A stretch of DNA of 64,000 nucleotides from assembly GCF_000755145.1 (NCBI RefSeq), contig NZ_CP009228.1, positions 2,403,694-2,467,693 of the forward strand, given 5' to 3'. The stretch's first letter is position 1; the number at the start of each line of letters is the position of its first letter. Shown here piece by piece: positions 17,513 through 26,715 of the stretch. The translations under genes were made by a program, and so were the position numbers. This stretch comes from Treponema putidum. Its GTDB lineage: Bacteria; Spirochaetota; Spirochaetia; Treponematales; Treponemataceae. A model generated the notes under the pieces. That model worked only from the letters and a program-made list of their open reading frames with translations, was not told where the DNA came from and ran no database searches.

Positions 17513-18136
17513 TTACCACTGAGGTCCTGCCCATTCAAAATCTTTCCATTCAACAACGATGGGTTCCGTCCAGAAGCGTCCGGTAACACCTGTTTCTTTA
17601 TCAACATGGAGAAGATAGTCATTTCCCGGTGCCTTAATTTCAAACTTGATATTGTACTTGCCTAAGCCTTCTTCAAATTTTACGTTAGCACCATAGTGAG
17701 GTCCGTCGCTGGCATTCATCGGCATAAATGCAACTTCCTGTACCTTTGAAGAACCTACTTTTTGGATGTAAGCCTTAACGTGTAAGTAAGGAACAAAGTC
17801 GCCTGCACCGTAACCCAATGTTGAACCTTTATCATTGGCGGCAATATCGGCTTCCATGTGGCAATCGGCTTCGTTCTTTGACAAGCTGTTACCGGCAGGC
17901 TCCATATCTACAGGTTGAAAATAAACACCTGCAACCGTTAATATTCCGGCATCCTGCTCATCGCCGATGGGGAACTCATCAAATCCTGCAGCACCTTCTT
18001 CTTCGGGTTTCGGAGCAGCAGGTTTTTCTGCAACGGCTTCAGGCTTTTTTTCCTGAACCGTTTCATTTTTTTCGCATGATGTAATTACAAAAGCAATTGC
18101 AAGCAATGCAAAAATACAAGATAAAGTTTTTTTCAT
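17513..18136 (-). CDS. Tp34/P19-type periplasmic iron-binding lipoprotein
   Basis: The 207-residue protein has a lipobox ending at C21 (ITSC), an acidic/proline linker and a P19 domain. Candidate metal ligands are visible: NEADCHMEADI, YLHVKAYI and SDGPHYGANV, with the methionine, histidine and acidic residues typical of P19/Tp34. Tp34 is TP0971 of T. pallidum and P19 binds copper and iron in Campylobacter. It would deliver iron to the FTR1 permease encoded 40 bases upstream. The length matches Tp34. Confidence 0.9.
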   Translation of the reverse strand: MKKTLSCIFALLAIAFVITSCEKNETVQEKKPEAVAEKPAAPKPEEEGAAGFDEFPIGDEQDAGILTVAGVYFQPVDMEPAGNSLSKNEADCHMEADIAANDKGSTLGYGAGDFVPYLHVKAYIQKVGSSKVQEVAFMPMNASDGPHYGANVKFEEGLGKYNIKFEIKAPGNDYLLHVDKETGVTGRFWTEPIVVEWKDFEWAGPQW

Positions 18137-18176
18137 TTAAAAACTCTCCTTTTATATTTAATTTTTTTGGCCCAAA

Positions 18177-19445
18177 TTAATTATTCTCGCCTTCTTTTTT
18201 CTTTAATTCGGCAAGAATCTTTTTATTTTTTTTGACATATAAACTGGAAAATACAATAATAGCAACTAACACGATTATTTGAGGTATTAAACTTTCATAA
18301 GTTGCATATATGCCTAAAAAATCCAACTCAAAACTTTGCATCCACGGAATTATGGTCTTACTTACCACACCTGCAGCCTGCAATTCCGAAACACCCTTTC
18401 CGGTAAATGAAAAACAAAGTATGTACATCAAAATACTTGTTACCGTAAAAAACGGTTTTAAGGGCAGTTTTACACTTAAAAATCTAAAGGCAAGGAAAAC
18501 ACCTGCCAAAATTACTACGGATAATACGACAGCTAAAATCATAGCTCTTTGGCCGCTTGCACCTTGAACGGGAACACCTTGAAAAAACAAAATAAGCTCG
18601 GCTCCTTCCCTTGCAACGGCAATAAAGGCGGCAAAAATCAAGACCCACTTATTACCGGTCGATACCGAAGACTCAACCTTCTTTTGAATATATCTTTCCC
18701 ATGCTTCAGTTTCAGACTTTGAAATCATCCAGTTGCTTACATAGAATAAAACTATTACGGCAACAAACATTCCTATGCCTTCAAAAACTTCTTGAGCTAT
18801 GCCGCTTTGTGCACCTGCCAATAAACCGAATAAAAAGGCTAAAAGTATACTTACAAGAATACCTGCAAGAGCTCCGATGTAAACGGAAGATATATACTTC
18901 TTTTTTCCGGTTTTTACAAGGTAAGCGATAATAGCAGCTATAACCAAAATAGCTTCCAAGCCCTCACGCAATACAAGAACAAAGCATGAAATAAAGGTAG
19001 CAACGGCAGCCGATTTTCCGCTTTCCCCCTTGTCATTGGAAGTACCGTCAAGTTCGGCTGCATCATGGTAGAGCATTGCAATAAGAGCATCCTTATGTGC
19101 TCTTATCATTTCGCTATCCTTATCGCTTTTTACGTTTTTTCTGTACTCATAAAAAGCGTTTTCAACAGCTGTCTTACGTGCACCGGAAAGGTAGCTCATC
19201 GTTATCTTTTCCATTCCCTTGGATTCGTAATATCTAAAATAAGCGGCATTTACCTCATCATAAGCTTCACGGGTTTTACCCTGTGTATACAATTCGTAGG
19301 CATTATTCAGTCGGATTTCCATTTTTTCGACTATTTTAGTCCAAGAACTCAAATCTTCTTTTTCTGTTGCAAAAAGAGATAAACAAAGAGAAAACAATAA
19401 AAAAAACACCAAAAGCCTTTTTGAGCCTTTCTTTATTACTTCCAT
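18177..19445 (-). CDS. FTR1-family iron permease
   Basis: The 422-residue protein begins with a signal peptide (to about residue 27), then a helical periplasmic domain, then about seven membrane helices. Both iron-transfer motifs are present: REGLEA at 160-165 and REGAE at 280-284. This is the EfeU/FetM architecture, with no EfeO-type fusion. GGAG lies 5 bases before the ATG. It is first gene of the iron cluster, directly behind a strong promoter overlapped by a palindrome, so metal-dependent repression is likely. Confidence 0.92.
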   Translation of the reverse strand: MEVIKKGSKRLLVFFLLFSLCLSLFATEKEDLSSWTKIVEKMEIRLNNAYELYTQGKTREAYDEVNAAYFRYYESKGMEKITMSYLSGARKTAVENAFYEYRKNVKSDKDSEMIRAHKDALIAMLYHDAAELDGTSNDKGESGKSAAVATFISCFVLVLREGLEAILVIAAIIAYLVKTGKKKYISSVYIGALAGILVSILLAFLFGLLAGAQSGIAQEVFEGIGMFVAVIVLFYVSNWMISKSETEAWERYIQKKVESSVSTGNKWVLIFAAFIAVAREGAELILFFQGVPVQGASGQRAMILAVVLSVVILAGVFLAFRFLSVKLPLKPFFTVTSILMYILCFSFTGKGVSELQAAGVVSKTIIPWMQSFELDFLGIYATYESLIPQIIVLVAIIVFSSLYVKKNKKILAELKKKEGENN

Positions 19446-19479
19446 AATAACTCCAAAATTGTAATAGATAACTTACTAC

Positions 19480-19511
19480 GTAAGTATACTTACTCAAATA
19501 AAAAATGTCAA
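19480..19511 (-). promoter_or_regulatory. Iron-cluster promoter with palindromic operator over the -10 box
   Basis: On the minus strand TTGACA (19511-19506) and TATACT (19488-19483) are separated by 17 bases. The -10 box lies within GTAAGTATACTTAC (19480-19493), a perfect 14-bp palindrome. A dimeric regulator bound there would block polymerase. Given the FTR1/P19 genes downstream, a Fur- or DtxR/TroR-type metalloregulator is the natural candidate, but the site is not a match I can assign to one family. Confidence 0.7.
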
Positions 19512-19585
19512 GTATCGCATACATATTTAAAAAATAAATTTCAAAAAAATACCGCAAAAAATGCCTCTTTTTAAGGCAATTTTAA

Positions 19586-19613
19586 GGTGCTGGAGCACAG
19601 GTGCTGGAGCACT
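19586..19613. repeat. Two tandem 14-bp units
   Basis: GGTGCTGGAGCAC occurs twice in direct succession, each with the small inverted pair GTGCT/AGCAC. It lies between the divergent FTR1 and ABC exporter genes. No function is apparent. Confidence 0.7.
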
Positions 19614-19672
19614 GATTGATAAAATAGGTATACTATGGTATGGTTATAATAAAATAGGTCTCGGAGGAAAAA

Positions 19673-21337
19673 ATGAAAATTTTTAAAAATTTTTGGGAAG
19701 CGGCTTTGGTTTGTTTACTTGCACTCGGTCAAGCAGCATTGGATGCTTCCTTTTCTCTTATTCTTGCCCGCTTAGCCGATATTGCAAATACCGGTACACT
19801 CGAAACACTCCTCAAATTTTTGGCAGTATGTGTTATCTATGTACTATTTTTGATTATAATTACCTACATAGTTAAGAATTACTTTCATAAGATTGTATGT
19901 CAGTATATGCTTAGATATAAAAATGCGGTTTATTCATCGGCTCTCCTTACAAAATACGGAGAAAATGTAGATTCCGGTGAATATATAAACGCCTTAACAA
20001 ATGATGCAATGCAAATCGAGACGCTCTATATTACTTCCTTTTTGACCGCTCTGCAGCAAATATTTCATTTTATATGCGGCACGGTTGTCGCTATCACAAT
20101 TCACCCCTTATTGTTTGTTTTAATTTTTGTTTTCGGCTGCATATCGGCGGCATTTATGAAAGCAAGAAGCAAGGCGATGGTACAAGCTACTGAAATTTTA
20201 TCAAAGGATAATGAAGCCTATGCACAAAATCTTAAGTCTCACTTAGAAGCTAATTTGCTTTTACGGATGGAAGACTTATTGGGCTGGTCTCAAAGGCTGA
20301 TTTTTAAAAGTACCGATACGGCTTTGTCGTCTCACAGAAAACAAAAACAGGCAATGACAAAAACGGAAATAACGATGATGAGTATAGGCCTTCTTGCGAC
20401 AATTATCGTTATGGGTACCGCTGCGGTTTTATCAATTTACAAAATAGTTTCTATCGGAGCGGTACTTGCTGCCGGCAGTTTAATCGGAGCAATTACTTCG
20501 CCTATCGGAGAACTGGGACGGTTATACACAAATTACAAAGCAGGAAAAGAATTAAATAATAAAATTAAAAATAAGTTTCATCTAAGCGATGCGGAAGTGA
20601 ATTTCGATACCGGCAATGCTGTGCATAAAATACACATTGAACACATTAGCGTATCGGATTTGAATTTTTCAGTTGAAGAAAAACACATTTTAAAAAATAT
20701 CAACTTTAATTTTGAAGGTGGAAAAAAATATGCGGTTGTAGGTCAAGCCGGTTCAGGGAAAAGTACGCTTTTAAAACTGATCGCAGGTATTTTAGATTCC
20801 GGCTCACACATTACATACAATGGAAAAATTTTAAGTACTTCTGAAATTTTTGATAACATCTGCTATATTCCGCAAAACATCACAATTTTAGAAGACACGC
20901 TTGAAAAAAATATTTTCCTCAATAAAAAAGATTGTTCCGGCAGCATCATAGAAAAACTAGCTTTAAACGAATTGGCAAAAAAACGGAAAGCTGACGGTAA
21001 TAAGATTGATTCGACCGTTTCAGGCGGCGAAAAACAAAAAATTGCAATGGCTCGTGCATTAGTAAAAGATGCTTCAGTTTTTCTACTTGACGAATTCAAT
21101 TCCGGTTTGGATAATTACAGCATTAAACTTATCGAAGACATAGTTACGGCACAAAAAGATAAGCTCGTTATTTTTATCACACATCGGTTAAATCCTGAAA
21201 CCCTAAAAAAATGTGATGAGATTATTTATATGAAAGACGGCAAAATTGCAGAACACGGAAACTTTTCCGCCTTGCTGGAAAATAAAAATTCTCTATTTAA
21301 AAAATTTTATGAGAACGATGCCGAAAAAATCAGTTAA
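19673..21337 (+). CDS. ABC transporter, fused membrane and ATPase domains
   Basis: The 554-residue half-transporter has about six membrane helices (residues 10-290) and a C-terminal ATPase: Walker A GQAGSGKST, signature VSGGEKQK, Walker B VFLLDEFNSGLD and switch histidine in FITHRL. This is the exporter type, working as a homo- or heterodimer. GGAGG lies 5-6 bases before the ATG. It is a single-gene unit, convergent with the ATPase gene to the right and divergent from the iron cluster. The substrate cannot be inferred. Confidence 0.87.
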   Translation: MKIFKNFWEAALVCLLALGQAALDASFSLILARLADIANTGTLETLLKFLAVCVIYVLFLIIITYIVKNYFHKIVCQYMLRYKNAVYSSALLTKYGENVDSGEYINALTNDAMQIETLYITSFLTALQQIFHFICGTVVAITIHPLLFVLIFVFGCISAAFMKARSKAMVQATEILSKDNEAYAQNLKSHLEANLLLRMEDLLGWSQRLIFKSTDTALSSHRKQKQAMTKTEITMMSIGLLATIIVMGTAAVLSIYKIVSIGAVLAAGSLIGAITSPIGELGRLYTNYKAGKELNNKIKNKFHLSDAEVNFDTGNAVHKIHIEHISVSDLNFSVEEKHILKNINFNFEGGKKYAVVGQAGSGKSTLLKLIAGILDSGSHITYNGKILSTSEIFDNICYIPQNITILEDTLEKNIFLNKKDCSGSIIEKLALNELAKKRKADGNKIDSTVSGGEKQKIAMARALVKDASVFLLDEFNSGLDNYSIKLIEDIVTAQKDKLVIFITHRLNPETLKKCDEIIYMKDGKIAEHGNFSALLENKNSLFKKFYENDAEKIS

Positions 21338-21439
21338 GGTCCACTAAAATCAACAACCCCGACGCAGAGCATTAGGGTACAATGCTAAATGTTTCGCATT
21401 GTATGTTCTTATAAGGTGGTTGCAGTCGGCTCATGTAAT

Positions 21440-22111
21440 TTACGCAGATTCTTTTTTCAGCTTACCGTTATCCATCCGGTAAATATTGCTTTTCTTTTCT
21501 AAAATTTCCGAATCGTGGGTTACAATCAAAACGGCAGTTCCCATCTTGTTTACATTATACATAAGGCTCATAACCTGTTTTGCCGTTTCAGTGTCAAGAT
21601 TCGCCGTAGGTTCGTCTGCAATGAGTAATTTTGGAGAATTCATAAGAGCCCTTGCTATCAGCATTCTCTTTATTTCTCCCCCGGATAAATTTTGAGGCAT
21701 CTCATTCTTTAAATCGGCAATATCCATCAAATCCAAAAGACTTAAAGCCCTTCCTTCACTGTCGCCGTCCCTGGTAAATAAAAAAAACGGAACCCTTACA
21801 TTATCAAATACCGAAAGGTTCGGCAAATACGTTAAAAACTGCGGAACAAAGCCTATTGACTCGTTGCGGTAAAAACTCTTATCGGTATCGTTCATAGATG
21901 AAATATCCTTATCTTCAAAAAAAACCTGCCCTTCAGTAGGATCTAAAATACCTGATATCAAATTAAGAAAGGTTGTTTTTCCTGAACCCGAACGCCCTAC
22001 AATAAATACAAAGTCGGACGATTCAATGTTAAAGTCAACATTTTTTACGGCAAAAAAAGAGTTCTTACCTCTGGCAAAGGATTTGGAAAGAGATTTTGTT
22101 TTTAAAAGCAT
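21440..22111 (-). CDS. ABC transporter ATP-binding protein, LolD/MacB type
   Basis: The 223-residue ATPase has Walker A GRSGSGKTT, signature LSGGEIKRM, Walker B LLIADEPTANLD and VTHD. It resembles ATPases that pair with FtsX/MacB permeases. It follows a DUF4418 membrane protein by 8 bases, an arrangement seen in anaerobes where a permease normally follows; none is encoded here, so the permease may be elsewhere or lost. Confidence 0.88.
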   Translation of the reverse strand: MLLKTKSLSKSFARGKNSFFAVKNVDFNIESSDFVFIVGRSGSGKTTFLNLISGILDPTEGQVFFEDKDISSMNDTDKSFYRNESIGFVPQFLTYLPNLSVFDNVRVPFFLFTRDGDSEGRALSLLDLMDIADLKNEMPQNLSGGEIKRMLIARALMNSPKLLIADEPTANLDTETAKQVMSLMYNVNKMGTAVLIVTHDSEILEKKSNIYRMDNGKLKKESA

Positions 22112-22119
22112 AAGTCTCC

Positions 22120-22515
22120 TCAGTTATGTTTTTCTTTACGCGAAAGAAAAACATAAACAATGCTTACTGTAATCAAAGCAATAGCCAATAAAATAACTAT
22201 AGGCTTTGTGTAAACATTGCAGTTCATATTTAAGTTCTTACATGTGCCTATAACAAGAGTTTCAAGCAAAATGAGGCTGCCCCCGATTCCTATATTGTAT
22301 ACGGATATTCCGAAACGGGATTTTTTACAAATAAAAAAAGCAAGGCCGGATAAGGTAATCAGACCGCCCAACAGTCTTACAGCTTCTCCCATCCAATGGC
22401 ATTTCATAAAACTGCCGTCAGCCTTAGGAGAGCACACATGCGCAAATCCGAACGGAGCAAATAAAACCAATAAGCCGATTATAATAATGAAAATGCTGAA
22501 TATGTATCTTTTCAT
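22120..22515 (-). CDS. DUF4418 membrane protein
   Basis: The 131-residue protein has four predicted membrane helices and the DUF4418 features FAHVCSPKADGSFMKCHWMG and LVIGTCKN, with conserved cysteines and histidines on the outside face that could bind metal. Its function is unknown. It forms a two-gene unit with the ATPase downstream and has its own promoter at 22555-22582. Confidence 0.78.
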   Translation of the reverse strand: MKRYIFSIFIIIIGLLVLFAPFGFAHVCSPKADGSFMKCHWMGEAVRLLGGLITLSGLAFFICKKSRFGISVYNIGIGGSLILLETLVIGTCKNLNMNCNVYTKPIVILLAIALITVSIVYVFLSRKEKHN

Positions 22516-22554
22516 TTTTTTCCTAAGTCTATAAAAATTTAAAACACAATCTTG

Positions 22555-22582
22555 AGTATATACACATCAAAAAAAATGTCAA
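22555..22582 (-). promoter_or_regulatory. Predicted promoter of the DUF4418/ATPase unit
   Basis: Minus-strand TTGACA (22582-22577) and TATACT (22560-22555) are 16 bases apart, 40 bases upstream of the start codon. Confidence 0.7.
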
Positions 22583-22611
22583 CCCCATATTACATAAACA
22601 ATCTTATTTTT

Positions 22612-22638
22612 ATATAAAAACCGGCAAGGTTTTTATAT
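22612..22638. promoter_or_regulatory. Inverted repeat between divergent promoters (candidate operator)
   Basis: ATATAAAAACC and its exact complement GGTTTTTATAT are separated by GGCAA. It lies between the DUF4418 and serine dehydratase promoters, where no gene ends, so an operator is more likely than a terminator. Confidence 0.6.
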
Positions 22639-22649
22639 TTACCCTCATA

Positions 22650-22678
22650 TTGACTTCAATAATTTTTTATTATATAAT
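22650..22678 (+). promoter_or_regulatory. Promoter of sdaAB-sdaAA, apparently leaderless
   Basis: TTGACT (22650-22655) and TATAAT (22673-22678) are 17 bases apart. The ATG lies only 10 bases after the -10 box and there is no ribosome binding site, so the message would start at or within about 3 bases of the ATG. Confidence 0.75.
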
Positions 22679-22687
22679 ACGCCGAAT

Positions 22688-23350
22688 ATGGATGTTTTCG
22701 ATATTATAGGCCCGATTATGATAGGGCCGTCCAGCTCACATACGGCAGGAGCCGTCAGAATCGGCTATTTAGCAAGAGTGCTTCTCGCAGAACCGGCTGT
22801 AAAAGCAAAAGTTTATCTGCACGGTTCCTTTGCCTACACCTATAAAGGACACGGTACCGATAGGGCAATTGCAGCAGGTATTATGGGAATGAAACCTGAA
22901 AACGAGCGTATAAGAAACAGCCTAACCCTTGCAAAAGAACAGGGCTTGGATATATCCTTTGAACCTATAGATATTCCTAATGCTCATCCTAACACTGCCT
23001 TAATTGAGCTGACAGGGATTGACGGAAAAGAGCTTTCCGTTCAAGGCTCCTCCATAGGGGGCGGGAATATCGTAATTACCAAAATAAACGGAAAATCGGT
23101 AGAAATTAGCGGTAAAAGCCCTACAATGGTAGTGGAATATCAGGATATTCCGGGAAGAATAGCTGCAATAACAAGTGTAACGGCAAAATACAAGATAAAT
23201 ATTTCGCAAATTCATATAGGCAGGGACTATCGAGGAGGAACCGCTACAATGTGCCTTCAAATGGACGGTTTAAGCGTCGGTCCCGAATTAAAGGAAGAGA
23301 TTTTGCAAATAGAACACATCTACAATGTCATCCTGATTCAGCCGGTATAA
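22688..23350 (+). CDS. sdaAB: L-serine dehydratase, iron-sulfur dependent, beta subunit
   Basis: The 220-residue protein has the opening MDVFDIIGPIMIGPSSSHTAG, with the serine-binding SSSHTAGA typical of SdaAB, and a C-terminal ACT domain (about 145-220, VEYQDIPGRIAAITS). With the alpha subunit it deaminates L-serine to pyruvate and ammonia using a 4Fe-4S cluster. It is followed after 18 bases by sdaAA. Serine fermentation fits an oral treponeme. Translation appears to start on a leaderless message. Confidence 0.93.
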   Translation: MDVFDIIGPIMIGPSSSHTAGAVRIGYLARVLLAEPAVKAKVYLHGSFAYTYKGHGTDRAIAAGIMGMKPENERIRNSLTLAKEQGLDISFEPIDIPNAHPNTALIELTGIDGKELSVQGSSIGGGNIVITKINGKSVEISGKSPTMVVEYQDIPGRIAAITSVTAKYKINISQIHIGRDYRGGTATMCLQMDGLSVGPELKEEILQIEHIYNVILIQPV

Positions 23351-23368
23351 TTTTAAAAGGATTAAGCA

Positions 23369-24265
23369 ATGAAAACAATAGAGTATAAAAAAATAGAAGA
23401 CCTTATACAAAAGGCATCGGAAAATTCTGTAAGAATTTCGGATATTATTTTAGAAGACCAAAGCTCAGCCCTTGAAGAAACTAAGGAACACTGCTTTGAA
23501 AGAATGCAGGAGCATTTAAACGTGATGCTTGAAGCAATCGACAAAGGCACAAATCCGGATATACGCTCAACAAGCGGTCTTACAGGCGGAGATGCCTACA
23601 AAATATACGAACGATCGGAAAACGGAAAAGCCCTCTGCGGCCCCCTCCTTGCAAACGGAATAAGAATGGCTATGGCCGTTTCGGAATTAAACGCTTCAAT
23701 GGGAAAGATAGTGGCAGCTCCCACTGCCGGTTCCTGCGGTATTCTTCCAGGTGCAATCGGAGCAGTCCTAAAAACAAAGGATGTAAAAAAAGAAGATGCC
23801 GTTATGTCTTTGTTTACGGCTGGAGCTATCGGGATGGTTATAGCTAACACGGCTTCCATTTCTGGAGCTGAAGGAGGATGTCAAGCGGAATGCGGTTCTG
23901 CTTCCGCCATGGCAGCAGGAGCTATAGTAGAAATGTGCGGAGGAAGCCCTGAAATGGTAGGCCATGCGACGGCTATTGCCCTTAAATGTATCTTAGGTCT
24001 TGTATGCGATCCTGTAGCAGGCTTGGTTGAAGTTCCTTGCGTAAAAAGAAATGCATCAGGTGTAAGTTTGGCTTTTACGGCAGCGGAGCTTGCCTTAGCA
24101 GGAATCAAAAGTGCTATTCCGGTAGATGAGGTTATAATTGCCATGAAAAAGGTCGGAGATTCTATGCCTTCATCCTTGCGTGAAACGGCCGAAGGCGGCC
24201 TCGCCTGCACAGCTACAGGTAAAAGGCTCCAAAAAGAAATATTCGGACAAAATTTACAATCTTAA
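23369..24265 (+). CDS. sdaAA: L-serine dehydratase, iron-sulfur dependent, alpha subunit
   Basis: The 298-residue protein has the SdaAA motifs STSGLTGGDAYK, PTAGSCGILPGA and EGGCQAECGSASAM, whose cysteines, with others further on (CDPVAGLVEVPC), bind the catalytic iron-sulfur cluster. Length and motifs are normal. It is the second gene of the sda operon and ends 60 bases before the convergent nfeD gene. Confidence 0.93.
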   Translation: MKTIEYKKIEDLIQKASENSVRISDIILEDQSSALEETKEHCFERMQEHLNVMLEAIDKGTNPDIRSTSGLTGGDAYKIYERSENGKALCGPLLANGIRMAMAVSELNASMGKIVAAPTAGSCGILPGAIGAVLKTKDVKKEDAVMSLFTAGAIGMVIANTASISGAEGGCQAECGSASAMAAGAIVEMCGGSPEMVGHATAIALKCILGLVCDPVAGLVEVPCVKRNASGVSLAFTAAELALAGIKSAIPVDEVIIAMKKVGDSMPSSLRETAEGGLACTATGKRLQKEIFGQNLQS

Positions 24266-24324
24266 GGAAACTTTCTTCAAGCTGACTTTTTTAAAGGCTC
24301 CCAAAAACTTTTTAAAAGTAAAAG

Positions 24325-24768
24325 TTATTTTTCAGTCTTTTCAACAATGTAGGTAAGCCCTTCACGCTTTAGCACCTTTACTACTGATCCTCGAGGAATT
24401 TCTTCCGAAAGGGAGCGGGCATTCCATGTTGTACCTTTATACTTTATTCTTCCTTCTTTATTATGAAAAACCGTTTCAATAACATCTGCAAATTCATCAT
24501 CGGGCTGACTTTTCTTTTTATCGGGATAAAAAACAGTTCCTTTAAAAACAGGAGTGAATTTTTTACGCAAAAAAATCAAAGAAAGGACTGAAAATGCAAT
24601 GAAGATTATTATTTGAAGCCAGAGAGCTTGGTTAATAAAAGGAATTAAACTGAAAACAGAAGTAAAAATAGCCCCAAAACCGAAGAAGATAATAACAAGA
24701 CCGGGAATTATAAGTTCCAAGCCTATGCAAAGAACACCAACCAAAAGCCATATCGACCACCATCCCAT
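24325..24768 (-). CDS. NfeD-like membrane protein
   Basis: The 147-residue protein has two to three N-terminal helices (residues 1-65, GLELIIPGLVIIFFGFGAIFTS) and a C-terminal OB-fold of NfeD type (IKYKGTTWNARSLSEEIPRGSVVKVLKREGLTYIVEK). NfeD proteins work with stomatin/SPFH proteins in membrane organisation. No stomatin gene adjoins it here. It lies directly after the rho-rpmE unit and its terminator. Confidence 0.82.
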   Translation of the reverse strand: MGWWSIWLLVGVLCIGLELIIPGLVIIFFGFGAIFTSVFSLIPFINQALWLQIIIFIAFSVLSLIFLRKKFTPVFKGTVFYPDKKKSQPDDEFADVIETVFHNKEGRIKYKGTTWNARSLSEEIPRGSVVKVLKREGLTYIVEKTEK

Positions 24769-24783
24769 AAATTACCTCCTAGA

Positions 24784-24814
24784 AAAAGCATAAGCACGAG
24801 AAAACCCGTGCTTA
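24784..24814 (-). terminator. Terminator of rho-rpmE
   Basis: An 8-bp stem TAAGCACG/CGTGCTTA (24791-24814) is followed on the minus strand by a short T-rich run. It lies 15 bases after the rpmE stop. Confidence 0.7.
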
Positions 24815-24828
24815 GCCTATAAAGACAA

Positions 24829-25032
24829 TCAGTCTTTAATATTGTAGCGTTTTTTAAAGCGATCAATTCGTCCTGCAGTATCAACAAGCTTTTGTTTTCC
24901 TGTAAAAAAAGGATGACACTGCGAGCAGATTTCAACCTTGATATCTTTGGCTGTGGAACGAGTATTTATTACGTTTCCGCAAGCACAGGTAATGGTTGTT
25001 TCTTCATATTTCGGATGAATATCTTTTTTCAT
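24829..25032 (-). CDS. rpmE: 50S ribosomal protein L31
   Basis: The 67-residue protein [12 protein letters not shown]... has the L31 fold signature and the CACG/CSQCHPF cysteines of the zinc-binding form, ending in [10 protein letters not shown]. The frame opens 11 codons earlier, but GGGAGG lies 5 bases before this ATG. It follows rho by 36 bases, a linkage seen in many bacteria. Confidence 0.95.
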   Translation of the reverse strand: MKKDIHPKYEETTITCACGNVINTRSTAKDIKVEICSQCHPFFTGKQKLVDTAGRIDRFKKRYNIKD

Positions 25033-25068
25033 ACAAACCTCCCAAGGTAGTGTTATAATATACAATAT

Positions 25069-26715
25069 TTAGTCTTTTTGTGCAAGACCGGCATTCATTG
25101 ATTTTAAAAAAGCTTCGTTATTCTTACTTTTATTCATTCTATCGATTAAAAATTCGATAATATCGGCATCATCCATTGAACTGATGAATTTGCGTAATAT
25201 CCACATAAGCTGCATTTCAGCTTCGGTTAATAAAAGCTCTTCTTTTCGAGTTCCCGAGCGCTTTATATTGATTGCCGGGAATAAGCGGCGGTCTGAAAGT
25301 TTTCTGTCCAGGTTTACTTCCATATTGCCGGTTCCTTTAAATTCTTCAAAAATAACCTCATCCATTTTGCTTCCGGTTTCAATAAGAGCTGTAGCTATTA
25401 TCGTTAAACTTCCGCCTTCTTCGATATTTCTTGCAGCACCGAAAAAACGCTTGGGTTTATGGAGAGAGTTTGAATCCACACCGCCTGATAGTACCTTACC
25501 CGAAGTAGGCATAGTCTGGTTATAAGCCCTTGCTAAACGTGTAATTGAGTCTAATAGAATAACAACATCCCTTTTGTGTTCTACAAGGCGTTTTGCCTTT
25601 TCAAGTACCATTTCAGCAACTTGGACGTGACGGGTTGCCTGTTCATCAAAGGTAGAAGAAATAACTTCCGCATTTACCGTACGCTCCATGTCGGTAACTT
25701 CTTCAGGGCGCTCATCTATCAAAAGAACTATGAGATAAACTTCAGGATGATTGGCAGTAATTGCGTTGGCTATTTTTTGAAGCATTATCGTTTTTCCCGT
25801 ACGAGGAGGAGCTACAATCAATCCCCGCTGTCCCTTTCCTATAGGACAGAACAAGTTCATAATTCTAGTAGATATTTCCTGAGTAGTTGTTTCAAGGTTT
25901 AATTTTTCTCTAGGATAAAGAGGCGTAAGGTTATCAAACGGAATTCGGCGCTGGGATTTTGCAGGCTCATCAAAGTTGACCGTTTCTACTCTTAAAAGGG
26001 CAAAATATCTTTCGCCCTCTTTTGGTGAGCGGATTTGACCGTAAACAGTATCTCCCGTTTTAAGGTTAAAAAGCCTTATCTGACTGGGAGAAACGTAAAC
26101 ATCATCCGTTCCCGTTAAATAGCTGTTTTGAGGCGAGCGTAAAAAACCGTACCCGTCGGGAAGTGTCTCTAAGGAGCCTGAAGCAAAAATACTACCGCCT
26201 TGATTGGTATGATTTTTGAGAATATGATAAATAACATCCTGTTTTTTCATTAAGGACAGCTCATCTTCAGGCACACCGTATTTTACAGCCATATCTCTTA
26301 AATCATGCATACGCATCTTTGTAAGATCATTTATAATGATTTTAAAAGAAGTATCTGGTTCAGGGATAATTTCATCTTTTTCATCTTGTATATCCCTAGG
26401 TAAGCGTTTTTTTGCAGGCAGGCTTGTTTTTTTTGCAGGCTTGGTTTCAACTTCATCAGAAGAATTTACCGTTCTTTTTCTTCCTCGTGAACGGACAACA
26501 ACTTTTTTTTCAAGAATTTCATCGTCTGCTTCTTTGTTTTGCTCAATTCTTGTTTGTTCTACAGCAGCTTGAATCTCATTTGCCGTATTAACAGATAGGT
26601 CATCAGTCTGTTCATCGGATGTACTAATAACCAAATCTTCATTAGAGTTGCTCCCCGTATCAAACAAGGAATCCTCAGAAACTTGCGGCAAAGCTTTTCT
26701 CTTTCTTATTGTCAT
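25069..26715 (-). CDS. rho: Transcription termination factor Rho
   Basis: The 548-residue protein has an acidic/basic N-terminal extension (about 1-130, with KRGRKR-type patches), a Rho N-terminal RNA-binding part ([17 protein letters not shown]) and the hexameric ATPase core: Walker [24 protein letters not shown] and the R-loop region [12 protein letters not shown]. coli Rho is 419 residues; the extra N-terminal segment is of the kind seen in several other phyla and is likely disordered. It is the first gene of rho-rpmE. Confidence 0.95.
   Translation of the reverse strand: MTIRKRKALPQVSEDSLFDTGSNSNEDLVISTSDEQTDDLSVNTANEIQAAVEQTRIEQNKEADDEILEKKVVVRSRGRKRTVNSSDEVETKPAKKTSLPAKKRLPRDIQDEKDEIIPEPDTSFKIIINDLTKMRMHDLRDMAVKYGVPEDELSLMKKQDVIYHILKNHTNQGGSIFASGSLETLPDGYGFLRSPQNSYLTGTDDVYVSPSQIRLFNLKTGDTVYGQIRSPKEGERYFALLRVETVNFDEPAKSQRRIPFDNLTPLYPREKLNLETTTQEISTRIMNLFCPIGKGQRGLIVAPPRTGKTIMLQKIANAITANHPEVYLIVLLIDERPEEVTDMERTVNAEVISSTFDEQATRHVQVAEMVLEKAKRLVEHKRDVVILLDSITRLARAYNQTMPTSGKVLSGGVDSNSLHKPKRFFGAARNIEEGGSLTIIATALIETGSKMDEVIFEEFKGTGNMEVNLDRKLSDRRLFPAINIKRSGTRKEELLLTEAEMQLMWILRKFISSMDDADIIEFLIDRMNKSKNNEAFLKSMNAGLAQKD

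Noticed and set aside
19336-19557. 73-codon minus-strand frame upstream of FTR1
   Set aside because: It overlaps the promoter and start of FTR1 in another frame and has no start signal.
24723-24935. 70-codon minus-strand frame
   Set aside because: It overlaps rpmE and nfeD in another frame and crosses the terminator.
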